A stretch of 19,567 nt of DNA from assembly GCA_041477815.1 (NCBI GenBank), contig JBGOUV010000081.1, forward strand, positions 1-19,567, in the 5' to 3' direction. The translations under genes were made by a program, and so were the position numbers. Position 1 is the stretch's first letter. Each line of letters starts with the position of its first letter. Positions 5,377 to 14,204 of this stretch are shown one piece after another. Source of the stretch: JBGOUV01 sp041477815. GTDB taxonomy: Bacteria; Acidobacteriota; Terriglobia; Bryobacterales; JACQDG01. The notes below the pieces were generated by a model that searched no databases, was not told the DNA's origin, and saw only the letters and a program-made list of their open reading frames with translations.

Positions 5377-7842
5377 ATGAACGTTTTCCAGGATTTTCGC
5401 TACGGGCTGCGCCTGCTGCTGAAGCGGCCGGTCTTTACGGCCGTGGCGGTGGCGTCGCTGGCTCTGGGCATCGGAGCCAATTCCGCCATCTTCAGCGTGG
5501 TCAACACGGTCCTGCTGCGCTCGCTGCCGTTCCAGGATCCCGATCGCCTGGTGATGATCTGGGAGACGCCGCCCAACCGCCCGGAGGACTTCAACGGCGC
5601 GACGGTATCCAACTACCTGGCCTGGAAGGAACAGAGCCAGGTGTTCGACACGATGGGCGCGGTGCAGTTCGGGTGGCCGGTGAACCTGTCGAGCGAGAAC
5701 ACCCCCGAGCGGGCCCAGGGACAGCGCTTCAGTGCCACCTTCTTCCCGACCCTGGGAGTGCAGCCCGTCCTCGGCCGCTGGTTCCTGCCCGAGGAAGACC
5801 GCGTGGGCGCGCCGCTAGTGGTCGTGATCGGCCACCGGCTGTGGCAGCGCCGCTTCGCGGGCGATCCGGGTGTGATCGGTAAGACCTTACGCATCGACGG
5901 GCAGGAGACCAGCATTGTCGGTGTAATGCCCCCGGGGTTTACCTTCTTCGTCGAGGAAGCCGACTTGTGGATGCCCTTCCGGTTCGCCAACTTCAATATC
6001 CAGAGCCGGTCGCGGTACCTGGGGGTGATGGCGCGGCTGAAGCCGGGCGTATCGCTGCAGCAGGCCCAGACGGAGATGGCGGGTCTGGCCGGCCGCCTGG
6101 CTCTCTCCAATCCGGAGATGAACAAGGGATGGAGCGTAAAGGTGCAGCCGGTCCACCAAGCGTTTCTGGGAGGGCTGCGGACGCCGCTGCTGGTCCTGCT
6201 GGGGGCGGTCGGGTTTGTATTGCTGATCGCCTGCGCCAACGTGGCCAACCTGCTGCTGGCCCAAGCGGCCGCGCGGCAGCGGGAGATCGCCATCCGCACG
6301 GCCATTGGCGCCGGACGCTGGCGGCTGCTCCGGCAATTCCTCGCCGAAAGCCTCCTGCTGTCGCTGGCGGGCGCGGCGCTGGGTCTGGGCCTGGCCTACG
6401 GCGGGCTCAAGCTGGTGATTATGATTCATCCCGGATACATGCCCCGGTTGCAGGAGGCCGGCCTCGACGCCCGCGTTCTGGGTTTCACCCTGCTCATCGC
6501 CATGGGCACGGCGCTGCTGTTCGGGCTCCTGCCGGCCTGGCTCATTGCCCGGTCGCCGCATCTCCGGGAGGCCGCGTCGCAGCGTCACAGCGGGGCGGCA
6601 TCGGGACCTCTGGTGGCGGTACAGGTGGCGCTGGCGGTGGTGCTGCTCATCGGGGCCGGCTTGATGATACACAGTTTCGCCAAGCTGCACGGCATCGACC
6701 CGGGCTTCCGGACCCGCAACCTGCTCACGTTTCAGATCCGGCTGGCCCGGCAGCAGTACGCCGAGGACGTGGGGGCCTCCGGCGGCTTCCACATCGTGCG
6801 GCTCAGCCCGCGCATCGGCGAATTTCACAACCAGGTCTGGCGCCGGCTGCAAGCGGTGACCGGGGTGGAGTCGGCGGCGGCCATCACCTACGCGCCGCTG
6901 GGCGGCGGCGTGGGTGGATTCGTCTTCACCATCGAGGGCCGCCCGCGCTCGGACTCCGAGAAGGAGTCTTTGCAGGCCGGCTACCACCCGGTCACACCGA
7001 ACCTGTTCCGTACCCTCGGCGTGCCCCTCCTGCGCGGCCGCGACTTCACCGAGAAGGACGGCGTCGAGGCCCCCTGGGTCGTGATCATCAACCAGGCCCT
7101 GGCCCGGCGCTACTGGCCGAAGGAAGATCCGCTCGGCCAGCGGATCCGGATTCAGCCGTTCCCGGACGAGCGTCCCCGCGAGATTGTCGGGGTGGTAGGC
7201 GACATTCGTCACGGCTGGATCGCCCGCGAGCCGGAGCCCCAAATGTACGTGGCCCACCTGCAGCAGCCCCTGGTCTATCAGGCCCGGCTGTCCGAGCCGC
7301 GCCTCCAGATGACCTACCTGATGCGCACCACCACGCCGCTGACCCTCCTGACCCCCGCGCTGCGCCGCGCCGTGGCCGAAGTGGACCCTAACCAGCCCCT
7401 CTTCGCCCTCCGTACCATGGACCAGTACCTGGCCGAGCAGGTCCGCGAGCCGCGCTTCTACATGCTGCTGCTGGGAATCTTCGCCGGCGTCGCCCTGGCC
7501 CTGGCGGCGGTGGGAATCTACGGCGTCATGGCCTACTCGGTAGCCCAGCGAACCCACGAGATCGGCATCCGCATGGCCCTGGGCGCGACCGCCATCCACG
7601 TTTTACGGCTGGTGTTGCGACAGGGCATGCTGCTGGTGCTGGCCGGGGCGGCCGCGGGAATCGCCGGCGCTTACGCCCTCACCCGAGTGCTCGGCTCGCA
7701 GCTTTACGGCGTCACCGCCGGCGATCCGGCCACCTTCGCCGGCGTTTCGGCGGTGCTGCTGGCGGTGGCGCTGCTGGCCTGCTACTTGCCGGCCCGAAGG
7801 GCCACCCGGGTGGATCCTACCGTGGCGCTGCGCCACGAGTGA
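5377..7842 (+). CDS. ADOP-type ABC transporter permease (MacB/FtsX family)
   Basis: An 821-residue inner-membrane protein with the layout typical of acidobacterial duplicated orphan permeases. There is an N-terminal amphipathic segment (MNVFQDFRYGLRLLLKRP), TM helix 17-45, a MacB-like periplasmic domain to about 265, a first FtsX membrane block (about 269-395, with EIAIRTAIGAGRWRLL), another TM helix near 411-430, a second periplasmic domain, and a second FtsX block from about 689 (THEIGIRMALGA, ending in ARRATRVDP). MacB-type systems drive periplasmic mechanotransmission or efflux using an ATPase. No ATPase gene is adjacent, as expected for this orphan group. It follows the Ni/Co transporter after only 4 bases and may be cotranscribed, although the shared role is unproven. 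The length is complete and no frameshift is seen. Confidence 0.93.
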   Translation: MNVFQDFRYGLRLLLKRPVFTAVAVASLALGIGANSAIFSVVNTVLLRSLPFQDPDRLVMIWETPPNRPEDFNGATVSNYLAWKEQSQVFDTMGAVQFGWPVNLSSENTPERAQGQRFSATFFPTLGVQPVLGRWFLPEEDRVGAPLVVVIGHRLWQRRFAGDPGVIGKTLRIDGQETSIVGVMPPGFTFFVEEADLWMPFRFANFNIQSRSRYLGVMARLKPGVSLQQAQTEMAGLAGRLALSNPEMNKGWSVKVQPVHQAFLGGLRTPLLVLLGAVGFVLLIACANVANLLLAQAAARQREIAIRTAIGAGRWRLLRQFLAESLLLSLAGAALGLGLAYGGLKLVIMIHPGYMPRLQEAGLDARVLGFTLLIAMGTALLFGLLPAWLIARSPHLREAASQRHSGAASGPLVAVQVALAVVLLIGAGLMIHSFAKLHGIDPGFRTRNLLTFQIRLARQQYAEDVGASGGFHIVRLSPRIGEFHNQVWRRLQAVTGVESAAAITYAPLGGGVGGFVFTIEGRPRSDSEKESLQAGYHPVTPNLFRTLGVPLLRGRDFTEKDGVEAPWVVIINQALARRYWPKEDPLGQRIRIQPFPDERPREIVGVVGDIRHGWIAREPEPQMYVAHLQQPLVYQARLSEPRLQMTYLMRTTTPLTLLTPALRRAVAEVDPNQPLFALRTMDQYLAEQVREPRFYMLLLGIFAGVALALAAVGIYGVMAYSVAQRTHEIGIRMALGATAIHVLRLVLRQGMLLVLAGAAAGIAGAYALTRVLGSQLYGVTAGDPATFAGVSAVLLAVALLACYLPARRATRVDPTVALRHE

Positions 7843-7849
7843 TCGAGGA

Positions 7850-10366
7850 CTATTCTACCCGGACCGCCAGGGCGTTACTCGGCTCCGCCGGCGCCTTCGT
7901 ATCGACGACGGCCACCGACAGCGGCCCCGGCTTCAACAGCCGCGCCGGCAGGATCACCCGAAGCGTCTGCAAGGGTCCGTCGGTCACGGTTGCCGGAATC
8001 GTTTCGCCGCCCACCAGGACGCCGCTCGCCCCGGACAGATTGACCCCCCGGATGGTCAGCAGGGAGTCGTTGCCCACTGAGAGCGAAGCCGGTGAGACTT
8101 CCAGCAGGCTCGGCCCGCCGGCCGTGGTGGCATTGGAGGACACGCCCTGAGATTCGACGACCACCGCGGGGAAGCGCCGGGAGAGAGATTCGGGGACCCT
8201 GCCAATGGCCACCTGCAGTCCGGCAAATCCGGGCGAGGCTCCGGCGAACAGCAGCTCCGCATCTTTGCCGTCAATGCGCAGGCGCACCTCTCCCACGGCG
8301 CGGGAAAGCGGGCTGGAAGGCGCGGCGTCGCTATCCGGCACGGACGGATCGAGCGGACCGAGTCCGGTCAGGTAAACCGAAACGATCTCGCCGGGATCGA
8401 GCGGCGCCGCAGCGCTGACCAGCGAGCCGTCGGCGTGCGTGATGGCGCCCGCTCCCGCTCCGTTGCCCAGAACCGTAAACACTCCGGGGGCCCGCGCGGC
8501 GACACGGGCGCGGACCGAGGGCGCGGCGAGTCGTCCGTTATACGCCGTAATCACGGTAGTCGAGCCCGCCACGCCGGCCAGGGCGGCAGGCGCCACGAAA
8601 TTCACCTGTCCTGGCGAGACATAGAGCAGGGCCGCGGGAATTCCGCCTACCAGCACGCGGCAGTCGGCCAGCTCGGTCGGAAGCGGGAAACCGCCGGCCT
8701 GCGCGGTGCGGGGCGCCAGGCTTTCACCGAACAGCGTAACCAACTGACCGGCGACGATGGGCTGGTCCACGTCGAAGGTGGCGCCACTCACCGCCCTGCT
8801 CACCGCGGCCGGCGGCGTCACCCGGAAAGCCACGGCGATGGTCTGCGGGTTGTTCGGCCCGCGGTACGCGATGGTTACCGAACCCGCATAGTTGCCCACC
8901 GCGAGAGCGCCCGCCACCGCGCAGACGAAGGCCGGGCCGGGAGCCTGGCCCGAGCCGGGCAATACGCTCAGCCAGGACTCGCTGGCGCTCGCCGTCCAAC
9001 TGACCGGGGCATTTCCAAAGCTGCCAATCCTCACCGCGGCGCACGTCTCCAGCCGGACGCCCCTCGGGCTGGTCAGTGAGATGGTCGCCGGATCGAGTTG
9101 CAGCCGGGGCTCCGAGGTCACTTCCAGTTGAGCCGGCACCTCTCGCGTAACGTCGCCTGCCGTTACACGAAGGCTGCCGGAATAGTTCCCCGCGGCCATT
9201 CCGGCAGATACCACGTTCACCGACAGAGTGGCCGTAAGCGTGCCGCTGGTGAGCGTCGGCCGCAGCCAGGGGGCGGTCGAAGTGATGGACCACGCGGACC
9301 CCAATCTTCCGATCAAACTGAGGATCTGAGGCTCCGGATTCGGCCCTCCGGCGAGCGCGCCGAAGTTGAGCGACCCCGGAATCACCCGCAAGGCCGGAGG
9401 CAGGAGATTGAGCGTTATAGGAAGATGCTGCGACCCGGCCGCGGAACTGACGAGCACAAACGCGGCGGTGCTGGGCGGGATCGACTTCGGGCTGCTCGAG
9501 CCATACAGGCCCGAGGCCAGATTCTCCGGTTTGACCCGCACCGTGAGAGCCCCGGCTACGCCGCCCGAAGACGGAGAGATTTCAAGCCACGATTCCCCGG
9601 AGGTCGCTGCCGACCAGGTGGTTCCGGCGGCGCCGGTGAGCGTGATGGTTTGGGTCCCCGGAAACGGCCCGCCCTCCACTCCCTGAAAGTCCACGCCCAG
9701 CGGCGCCGCGGATACGCCCCGCGAGCCGCTTCCGGAGTAGAGGAACTTCACGCCCGCGATTTCGGCGTCGTACAGGTCGCGCTTCTGCTCGCCCACGTCT
9801 ACCGTGGAGTGCATGATGGTAGGTGTGGTGGTGCCGCAGTCGTCGTTGTGGCCGAGTCCCAGCGCGTGGCCCATCTCATGCAGAGCCACCAGCTCGAAGT
9901 CGTACTCCTGGTTATTGGGAAAGGAGTTGAGCGGCAGGCCGGGGCTGAAGATGATGTCGGCATCGACGATCTGGCCCGTCTCTGTCGACACGCTGGTCCG
10001 GGTGACCGCCAACACTCCCTCCGGAAAGGAATATCCTCCGCCACGGAGGACGCTCATCTTGCCGTCCCGGCCGGAGATATCGCTGCTGTAGCTGGTGAAG
10101 TTGAACTTCCAGTTGGATCCGGAGACACTGCTCCATTTCGTCATCGCTGTCCGTAAGGCCTCGTCGAATCCATTATTCTGGTAATTGGCTGGGTCGAAGG
10201 TGACATTCAAAGTCGAGTCCGCCTTGCCTGCCACTTCGAAGGAAGACGAGCCGATCAGGACGAATCCGCCGCTGCGGCAGCCTGCCGCGGCCACAGGATT
10301 GCCCGTCTCGGCGGACCACGCCAGCAAGGAGCAACCGAGCAACAATAGGGACGTTCTGCCGATCAT
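7850..10366 (-). CDS. Secreted matrixin-like metalloprotease with BACON-like repeats and TIGR03437-type C-terminus
   Basis: An 838-residue exported protein with a signal peptide up to about residue 28. A metzincin catalytic domain follows, with HEMGHALGLGH (H163, E164, H167, H173) and a Met-turn candidate TIMHS (M185), as in matrixins. Three immunoglobulin-like BACON-type repeats come next (about 222-320, 325-416, 421-516), each with a WLxxxPxSG-like core, e.g. SWLEISPSSG and SWLSVLPGSG. Residues about 520-745 match the Solibacter-type TIGR03437 domain (VSPGQVNFVAP, LTGLGP, GLQVAIGRVP), and an IPT-like domain closes the chain. It probably cleaves extracellular proteins and attaches to a surface or polysaccharide through the repeats; substrates are unknown. 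SD GAGGGG lies 7 bases before the ATG. The gene ends 7 bases from the convergent permease gene. Confidence 0.9.
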   Translation of the reverse strand: MIGRTSLLLLGCSLLAWSAETGNPVAAAGCRSGGFVLIGSSSFEVAGKADSTLNVTFDPANYQNNGFDEALRTAMTKWSSVSGSNWKFNFTSYSSDISGRDGKMSVLRGGGYSFPEGVLAVTRTSVSTETGQIVDADIIFSPGLPLNSFPNNQEYDFELVALHEMGHALGLGHNDDCGTTTPTIMHSTVDVGEQKRDLYDAEIAGVKFLYSGSGSRGVSAAPLGVDFQGVEGGPFPGTQTITLTGAAGTTWSAATSGESWLEISPSSGGVAGALTVRVKPENLASGLYGSSSPKSIPPSTAAFVLVSSAAGSQHLPITLNLLPPALRVIPGSLNFGALAGGPNPEPQILSLIGRLGSAWSITSTAPWLRPTLTSGTLTATLSVNVVSAGMAAGNYSGSLRVTAGDVTREVPAQLEVTSEPRLQLDPATISLTSPRGVRLETCAAVRIGSFGNAPVSWTASASESWLSVLPGSGQAPGPAFVCAVAGALAVGNYAGSVTIAYRGPNNPQTIAVAFRVTPPAAVSRAVSGATFDVDQPIVAGQLVTLFGESLAPRTAQAGGFPLPTELADCRVLVGGIPAALLYVSPGQVNFVAPAALAGVAGSTTVITAYNGRLAAPSVRARVAARAPGVFTVLGNGAGAGAITHADGSLVSAAAPLDPGEIVSVYLTGLGPLDPSVPDSDAAPSSPLSRAVGEVRLRIDGKDAELLFAGASPGFAGLQVAIGRVPESLSRRFPAVVVESQGVSSNATTAGGPSLLEVSPASLSVGNDSLLTIRGVNLSGASGVLVGGETIPATVTDGPLQTLRVILPARLLKPGPLSVAVVDTKAPAEPSNALAVRVE

Positions 10367-10462
10367 TCACGCACCCCTCTCATCAGAAATGTGGAAAGCA
10401 GCGACCGTTTTATGATAAGATGCTTTAGCGGTTGTACTAACAATAAGGAGGCCTGAATTCCC
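10367..10462. promoter_or_regulatory. Divergent promoter region between matrixin and exported partner gene
   Basis: This 96-base region separates two outward-facing genes and is A/T-rich compared with them. It contains the SD for each: AGAGGGG on the minus strand (about 10374-10380) and TAAGGAGG on the plus strand (10444-10451). TATGAT on the plus strand (10411-10416) and TATCAT on the minus strand (10417-10412) overlap and could be -10 elements for the two directions. No convincing -35 boxes stand at the right distance. Shared regulation of the two exported proteins is an inference from this arrangement. Confidence 0.4.
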
Positions 10463-11068
10463 GTGGGAAAACACCGTAAGCACACTATGTCTTTGGTCAT
10501 ATTACTGGGGATGACAGGGGCGCTCCCAGGGTCGACAGTAGTTCCCCTGAACTTCAAGGACCTGAGCGCCAAGGCCAACCGGATCACGATCGGGCGCATT
10601 GACCGTATTATATCCTATCGAGACGCGGATAGCGGCCGGATCGTCAGCAAGATCGACATCACGGAGACCCACTCGGTCTCCGGCGCTGCCCCGGCCGCCT
10701 TCAGTTTCACGATGGAAGGCGGCACGGTGGACGGAATCCGGCAGTTGATCTCCGGCTTCCCGTCGTTGGAGGCGGGCGATCGCGTGGTGCTGTTCCTGGC
10801 CGAGGACACCTCCACACCCTTTGGGCCGACCCTGGGTTTGTGGCAAGGCGTGTTCTTCGTGCAGACCGATACGAATGGCGTCGAGACGGTAACGGATCAC
10901 CGGCGCCGGCCGCTGGCCGAGCTTCGCGGAGAGGAGATCGTGGTTTCCGGCAGCCCGAAGGCGGGAGTAGTCCGGGCCGGCCAGCCGGAGACGCGAGTGA
11001 CGCTCGAGGCGTTCTTGGAGAAGGTTCGGAGTCTGCGCGGTTTGTCTCGGGCGCCGGGCAACCGCTAA
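10463..11068 (+). CDS. Exported protein of unknown function, divergent from matrixin
   Basis: A 201-residue protein starting at GTG 10463, with TAAGGAGG 11 bases upstream; ATG 10487 is a possible alternative. Residues 1-24 form a signal peptide (MGKHRKHT then a hydrophobic run). The mature part begins with a strand-rich region (ADRI-like ANRITIGRIDRI, then VSKIDITET), followed by GGTVDG (86-91) and FPSLEAGDRVVLFL (99-112). I recall this GGxVxG...GxPxFxxGexVvlFL pattern from small exported acidobacterial proteins that often sit beside matrixin-type proteases, but cannot verify it here. No catalytic residues are apparent. A beta-rich binding or propeptide-like partner of the protease is a guess. 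It ends 11 bases from the convergent deacylase gene. Confidence 0.75.
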   Translation: MGKHRKHTMSLVILLGMTGALPGSTVVPLNFKDLSAKANRITIGRIDRIISYRDADSGRIVSKIDITETHSVSGAAPAAFSFTMEGGTVDGIRQLISGFPSLEAGDRVVLFLAEDTSTPFGPTLGLWQGVFFVQTDTNGVETVTDHRRRPLAELRGEEIVVSGSPKAGVVRAGQPETRVTLEAFLEKVRSLRGLSRAPGNR

Positions 11069-11079
11069 TTACCAAGCCT

Positions 11080-12648
11080 CTACCGCTTCGCCGGTCCATA
11101 CAGGATCCGCCCCGGCCGGCGGTCGGTGATCCTGCCTTCGTCCAGGATCAACTCCCCGTTCACCAAGACGTGGGAGAACCCCACCGCATACTGGTGCGGG
11201 TTGCCGAACGCCGCCCGGTCGGCCACGGTCGCCGGGTCGAAGATCACCACGTCGGCCTTCATGCCCGGACGCAGCAGCCCGCGGTCGAACAGGCGCAGGC
11301 GCTGGGCCGGCAGTGAGCTCATCTTGCGGACGGCGTCTTCGAGGGTGATGACCTTACGCTCCCGGACGTAGACTCCCAGGACCCGGGCGAAGGTTCCGTA
11401 GCTGCGGGGATGCAGGACCCCGCGGCCGAAGATGGGCACCTCGCCGTCGGAGCCGATCATGGTCCAGGGATACTTCATGATGCGCTCGACGTCGGGCTCG
11501 GCGATGGCGTGGTAGACGGTCTGGCAGCTTCCGCGCATCAGCAGGTCCAGGGCCGCGTCGGCGCCGTTCTCGGCGGTGGGTTCTTTACCCCGCTCCTGGG
11601 TGACCTGGGCCAGGCTCTTGCCGTTCAGAGTGGCGTCAAAAGGACACTGCGCCAGCACTACATTCTTCGGATCTCCGCCGCCGCGATTGAACTTGATCAG
11701 GTCCACCATCTCGGCCTTGATCTTGGCGCGAGTGGCCGGATTCTGAAAACGCTTGCGCATCTCGGCTTCGCCGCCCTCTTGGGCCCATTGAGGGATCAGG
11801 CCGGTCAGACCGGTGGACGACGCCGTGTAGGGGTATTGGTCAAGGGTAACGTCGACGCCGCGGGCGCGGGCCTCTTCGACCAGCTTCAGGGTCTCGACGC
11901 TGCGGCCGTGGTTGGGCAGTCCGACCGTTTTGTGGTGGGTGATCTGGGTCGGTAGGCCTCCTTGTTCGCCGATAGCGATGGTCTCGCGGACGCTGTCCAG
12001 CACCCCCTCGGCCTCGTTTCGCATATGAGAAATATACATGCCGCCCAGTTGGCCGGCGACCTTGGCCAGCTCGATGACCTCCGCCGTGGGGGTGTAGTTG
12101 CCGGGGACGTAGAACAGGCCGGTGGAGAGTCCCAGGGCGCCCTCCTCCATGGCCCGCCGGACCAGGTTCTTCATCTGGTCGATCTCGGCCGCCGTGGCCG
12201 GGCGGTTCACCAGGCCGATAATCTCGCGGCGGATCGAGCCCTGGCCGACGAAAGTAGCGAAGTTCACCGAGACTCGTTTAGCCGCCACCTCGTCCAGGAA
12301 GGGCTTGAGCGGCAGCGGCGAGCCGCCGTCGTTGCCTTCGATGAGCGTGGTGACGCCCTGGCGGACGTAGTTCTCAGCGGTGGGAACGTCGAGGATTCCC
12401 CGGCGGGAGTGGGTGTGGATATCGATGAAGCCGGGAGCCACCACGCGGCCGCCGGCGTCGATGGTACGGGCGGCGGTGGCCCCGGCCAGCGGCCCGAGGG
12501 CGGCAATGGCGTCGCCGCGGATGGCGATGCCGCCGCGGTACCAGGGGTTGCCCGCGCCGTCGATCACGCGGGCGTTGCGAATGATCACGTCATACTGGGC
12601 GGGCGCCAGGGCGGCGGCGAAGAGGAACAGGAACAGGTAGCGGTTCAT
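11080..12648 (-). CDS. Secreted N-acyl-D-amino-acid deacylase (D-aminoacylase family amidohydrolase)
   Basis: A 522-residue protein with a signal peptide (MNRYLFLFLFAAALAPAQ). The rest is an amidohydrolase: an N-terminal beta-sandwich strand (YDVIIRNARVIDG), the metal site HTHS (H78, H80), SHMRNE (H208), THHK (H238/H239), GSDGE (D401), and a closing ADVVIFDP segment. This order fits D-aminoacylases, zinc enzymes that hydrolyse N-acyl-D-amino acids. In characterised members a cysteine in a GNCG motif bridges or binds zinc; here the motif reads GNDG (D107). The export signal suggests periplasmic action. It lies 8 bases after the gluzincin-TPR gene, with AAAGG 4 bases before the ATG, as the last gene of the Ldh-protease-deacylase operon. 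A dihydropyrimidinase-like or D-glutamate-specific relative is possible; the exact substrate is open. Confidence 0.9.
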   Translation of the reverse strand: MNRYLFLFLFAAALAPAQYDVIIRNARVIDGAGNPWYRGGIAIRGDAIAALGPLAGATAARTIDAGGRVVAPGFIDIHTHSRRGILDVPTAENYVRQGVTTLIEGNDGGSPLPLKPFLDEVAAKRVSVNFATFVGQGSIRREIIGLVNRPATAAEIDQMKNLVRRAMEEGALGLSTGLFYVPGNYTPTAEVIELAKVAGQLGGMYISHMRNEAEGVLDSVRETIAIGEQGGLPTQITHHKTVGLPNHGRSVETLKLVEEARARGVDVTLDQYPYTASSTGLTGLIPQWAQEGGEAEMRKRFQNPATRAKIKAEMVDLIKFNRGGGDPKNVVLAQCPFDATLNGKSLAQVTQERGKEPTAENGADAALDLLMRGSCQTVYHAIAEPDVERIMKYPWTMIGSDGEVPIFGRGVLHPRSYGTFARVLGVYVRERKVITLEDAVRKMSSLPAQRLRLFDRGLLRPGMKADVVIFDPATVADRAAFGNPHQYAVGFSHVLVNGELILDEGRITDRRPGRILYGPAKR

Positions 12649-12656
12649 AAGGCCTT

Positions 12657-14204
12657 TCAGAACAGCACCGCCACCAGGTCGCCGTTGAGCGGTCCGAAAC
12701 GGGCCAGCGGGCGGTAGACCACGTTTACCTCAACGTCCTTCAGAGTACAAGAGAGGCGGCGCAAATTTCGCGGCGGCGAGTAAAGCTGCGCCGGGTGGTC
12801 CGGCCGTTCCCGGACCCGCACCGTAAAGCGCGGGTTGGCCACGGTCAGGATCTTGCCCTCGCCGGTGCACTCCACCCGGCGGAGATAGCCCCAAAAGGTC
12901 AGGGTTCCGGGAATGGACAGGGGAGGCGGAGGCGGAACCGGCGCCGGCGGGGGAGGCGGGGGAGTTTCGGCGGCCGGCGGCGCGAGCGGCTCCCTCCTGA
13001 TCCTGACCGGCGGCGCGGGCTTCGGCGGCGGGCGCAGAGCCTGTTCGCGGCGACGCTCGACTTCAGCCCGCTCCACCCGTACCTGCTCCTCGAACAGGGG
13101 ATCGGCGGCGCGACGGGCCACCTCGTCGAGGCTGGTGCGGGCGGCTTCCCAGCGGGCGAACTGCATTTCGGCATGGGCTTGGGCGAGCCAGTAGAGAGGC
13201 GGAACGGAATCCAACTCGACGGCCCGGCGGGCGTGGCGGACGGCGTCCTCGGAGGGATGGCCTGGGCCCATCAGCAGAAGGCTGTAGCGGTAGTGGGTGG
13301 CGGCGTTGACCGACCCCAGTTGGACGGCCGCGGCCAAATGGCGCTCGGCGTCGTCGTAGCGGAGCAGGTCCATGTCCAGGGCTCCCAGGGACTCCAGCGG
13401 CTCAGGACGGTGCGGAAAGCGGGCGCGCAGGACGATCAGGGCGGCGCGGGCGTGGATGGCTTGGTGGCGGGCGCGCAGCAGCTCGGCGCGTTGGTGGTCG
13501 CGGGCCCAAGGAGGGAGGGCGCGAACGTGGACCTCCGGCTCGGGGGTGGGGAGTAGCGGTAATACCTCGGCGGGGAGAGGGTTGGGGAGCTGGGGGGACC
13601 ACCGCAGACGTGCCGGCAAGGCTTCGATACGTTGGGGGAGGGTCAGGCCGGAACCCTGTCCTACCACGACCTGGTGCGTGGCGGCCCAGCTTTCGGCGTA
13701 GAATAGCGCGGCGGGATCGCGCCGGGATCGGAGGGCTTCGAGGTGGCCGGGGACGGGCAGGCCCAGCTTCAGGCCGCCGGTGGCCGGCTGGAGGTTGCTC
13801 AGCAAATCGGCCAGACCTTCGCGGAGCCACTCCGGACGGCTGGTCAGGCGCTGCTGGAGGACGCGGTGGATGAACTCGTGGGCCAAGGCCCGCAGCCAAT
13901 CCCCGGAGTCCGTGTCGACCGCCAGAAAGGAAGCGTCCGTGCCTTGCTGGAAGAAGCCTGCCGCGCGGCCTGGCGGGGCGTAGGGCTGCATGTCCGAGAA
14001 GTTGGCGAACAGAACCACTTCGGTGGAGCCGGACGGTACGGAAAAGCCCAGCCCGGCCAACTGGCTGTGGAGCCGCTCCAGGGAGACGGCCGCGGTGGAA
14101 GCGTTCTGCGGCGCGCCGACTACGCGGAAGTGGGGGCTGCGTGCTTCCACGTCCTCGGCCGCCAGACGCGCGGCCACGGCCAGAATCAAAAATCCACGCC
14201 GCAT
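12657..14204 (-). CDS. Exported gluzincin-like peptidase with TPR repeats and proline-rich linker
   Basis: The start is placed at ATG 14204, where a short signal sequence begins (MRRGFLILAVAARLAAEDVE) and AAGG lies upstream. A longer in-frame reading would run through the upstream gene. The resulting 515-residue protein has HEFIH (H109, E110, H113) with a downstream glutamate in WLREGLAD (E129), the HEXXH...E layout of peptidase MA/DUF1570-like gluzincins. Residues about 245-390 form TPR-like helix pairs (e.g. RYDDAERHLAAAVQLGS), then a charged helix and a proline-rich linker (about 392-430). The chain ends with a compact C-terminal domain (LTFWGYLRRVECTGEGKILT to VVYRPL) of unknown type. It overlaps the Ldh gene by 19 bases. 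Its role is presumably periplasmic proteolysis or assembly; the substrate is unknown. Confidence 0.85.
   Translation of the reverse strand: MRRGFLILAVAARLAAEDVEARSPHFRVVGAPQNASTAAVSLERLHSQLAGLGFSVPSGSTEVVLFANFSDMQPYAPPGRAAGFFQQGTDASFLAVDTDSGDWLRALAHEFIHRVLQQRLTSRPEWLREGLADLLSNLQPATGGLKLGLPVPGHLEALRSRRDPAALFYAESWAATHQVVVGQGSGLTLPQRIEALPARLRWSPQLPNPLPAEVLPLLPTPEPEVHVRALPPWARDHQRAELLRARHQAIHARAALIVLRARFPHRPEPLESLGALDMDLLRYDDAERHLAAAVQLGSVNAATHYRYSLLLMGPGHPSEDAVRHARRAVELDSVPPLYWLAQAHAEMQFARWEAARTSLDEVARRAADPLFEEQVRVERAEVERRREQALRPPPKPAPPVRIRREPLAPPAAETPPPPPPAPVPPPPPLSIPGTLTFWGYLRRVECTGEGKILTVANPRFTVRVRERPDHPAQLYSPPRNLRRLSCTLKDVEVNVVYRPLARFGPLNGDLVAVLF

Noticed and set aside
5887..7599. Minus-strand open frame of 570 codons under the ADOP permease
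   Set aside because: It is an antisense shadow produced by high GC third positions; the plus-strand frame carries all MacB/FtsX motifs.
11410..12717. Plus-strand open frames opposite the deacylase gene
   Set aside because: They have no family features, while the minus strand encodes a complete amidohydrolase with its metal-site motifs.
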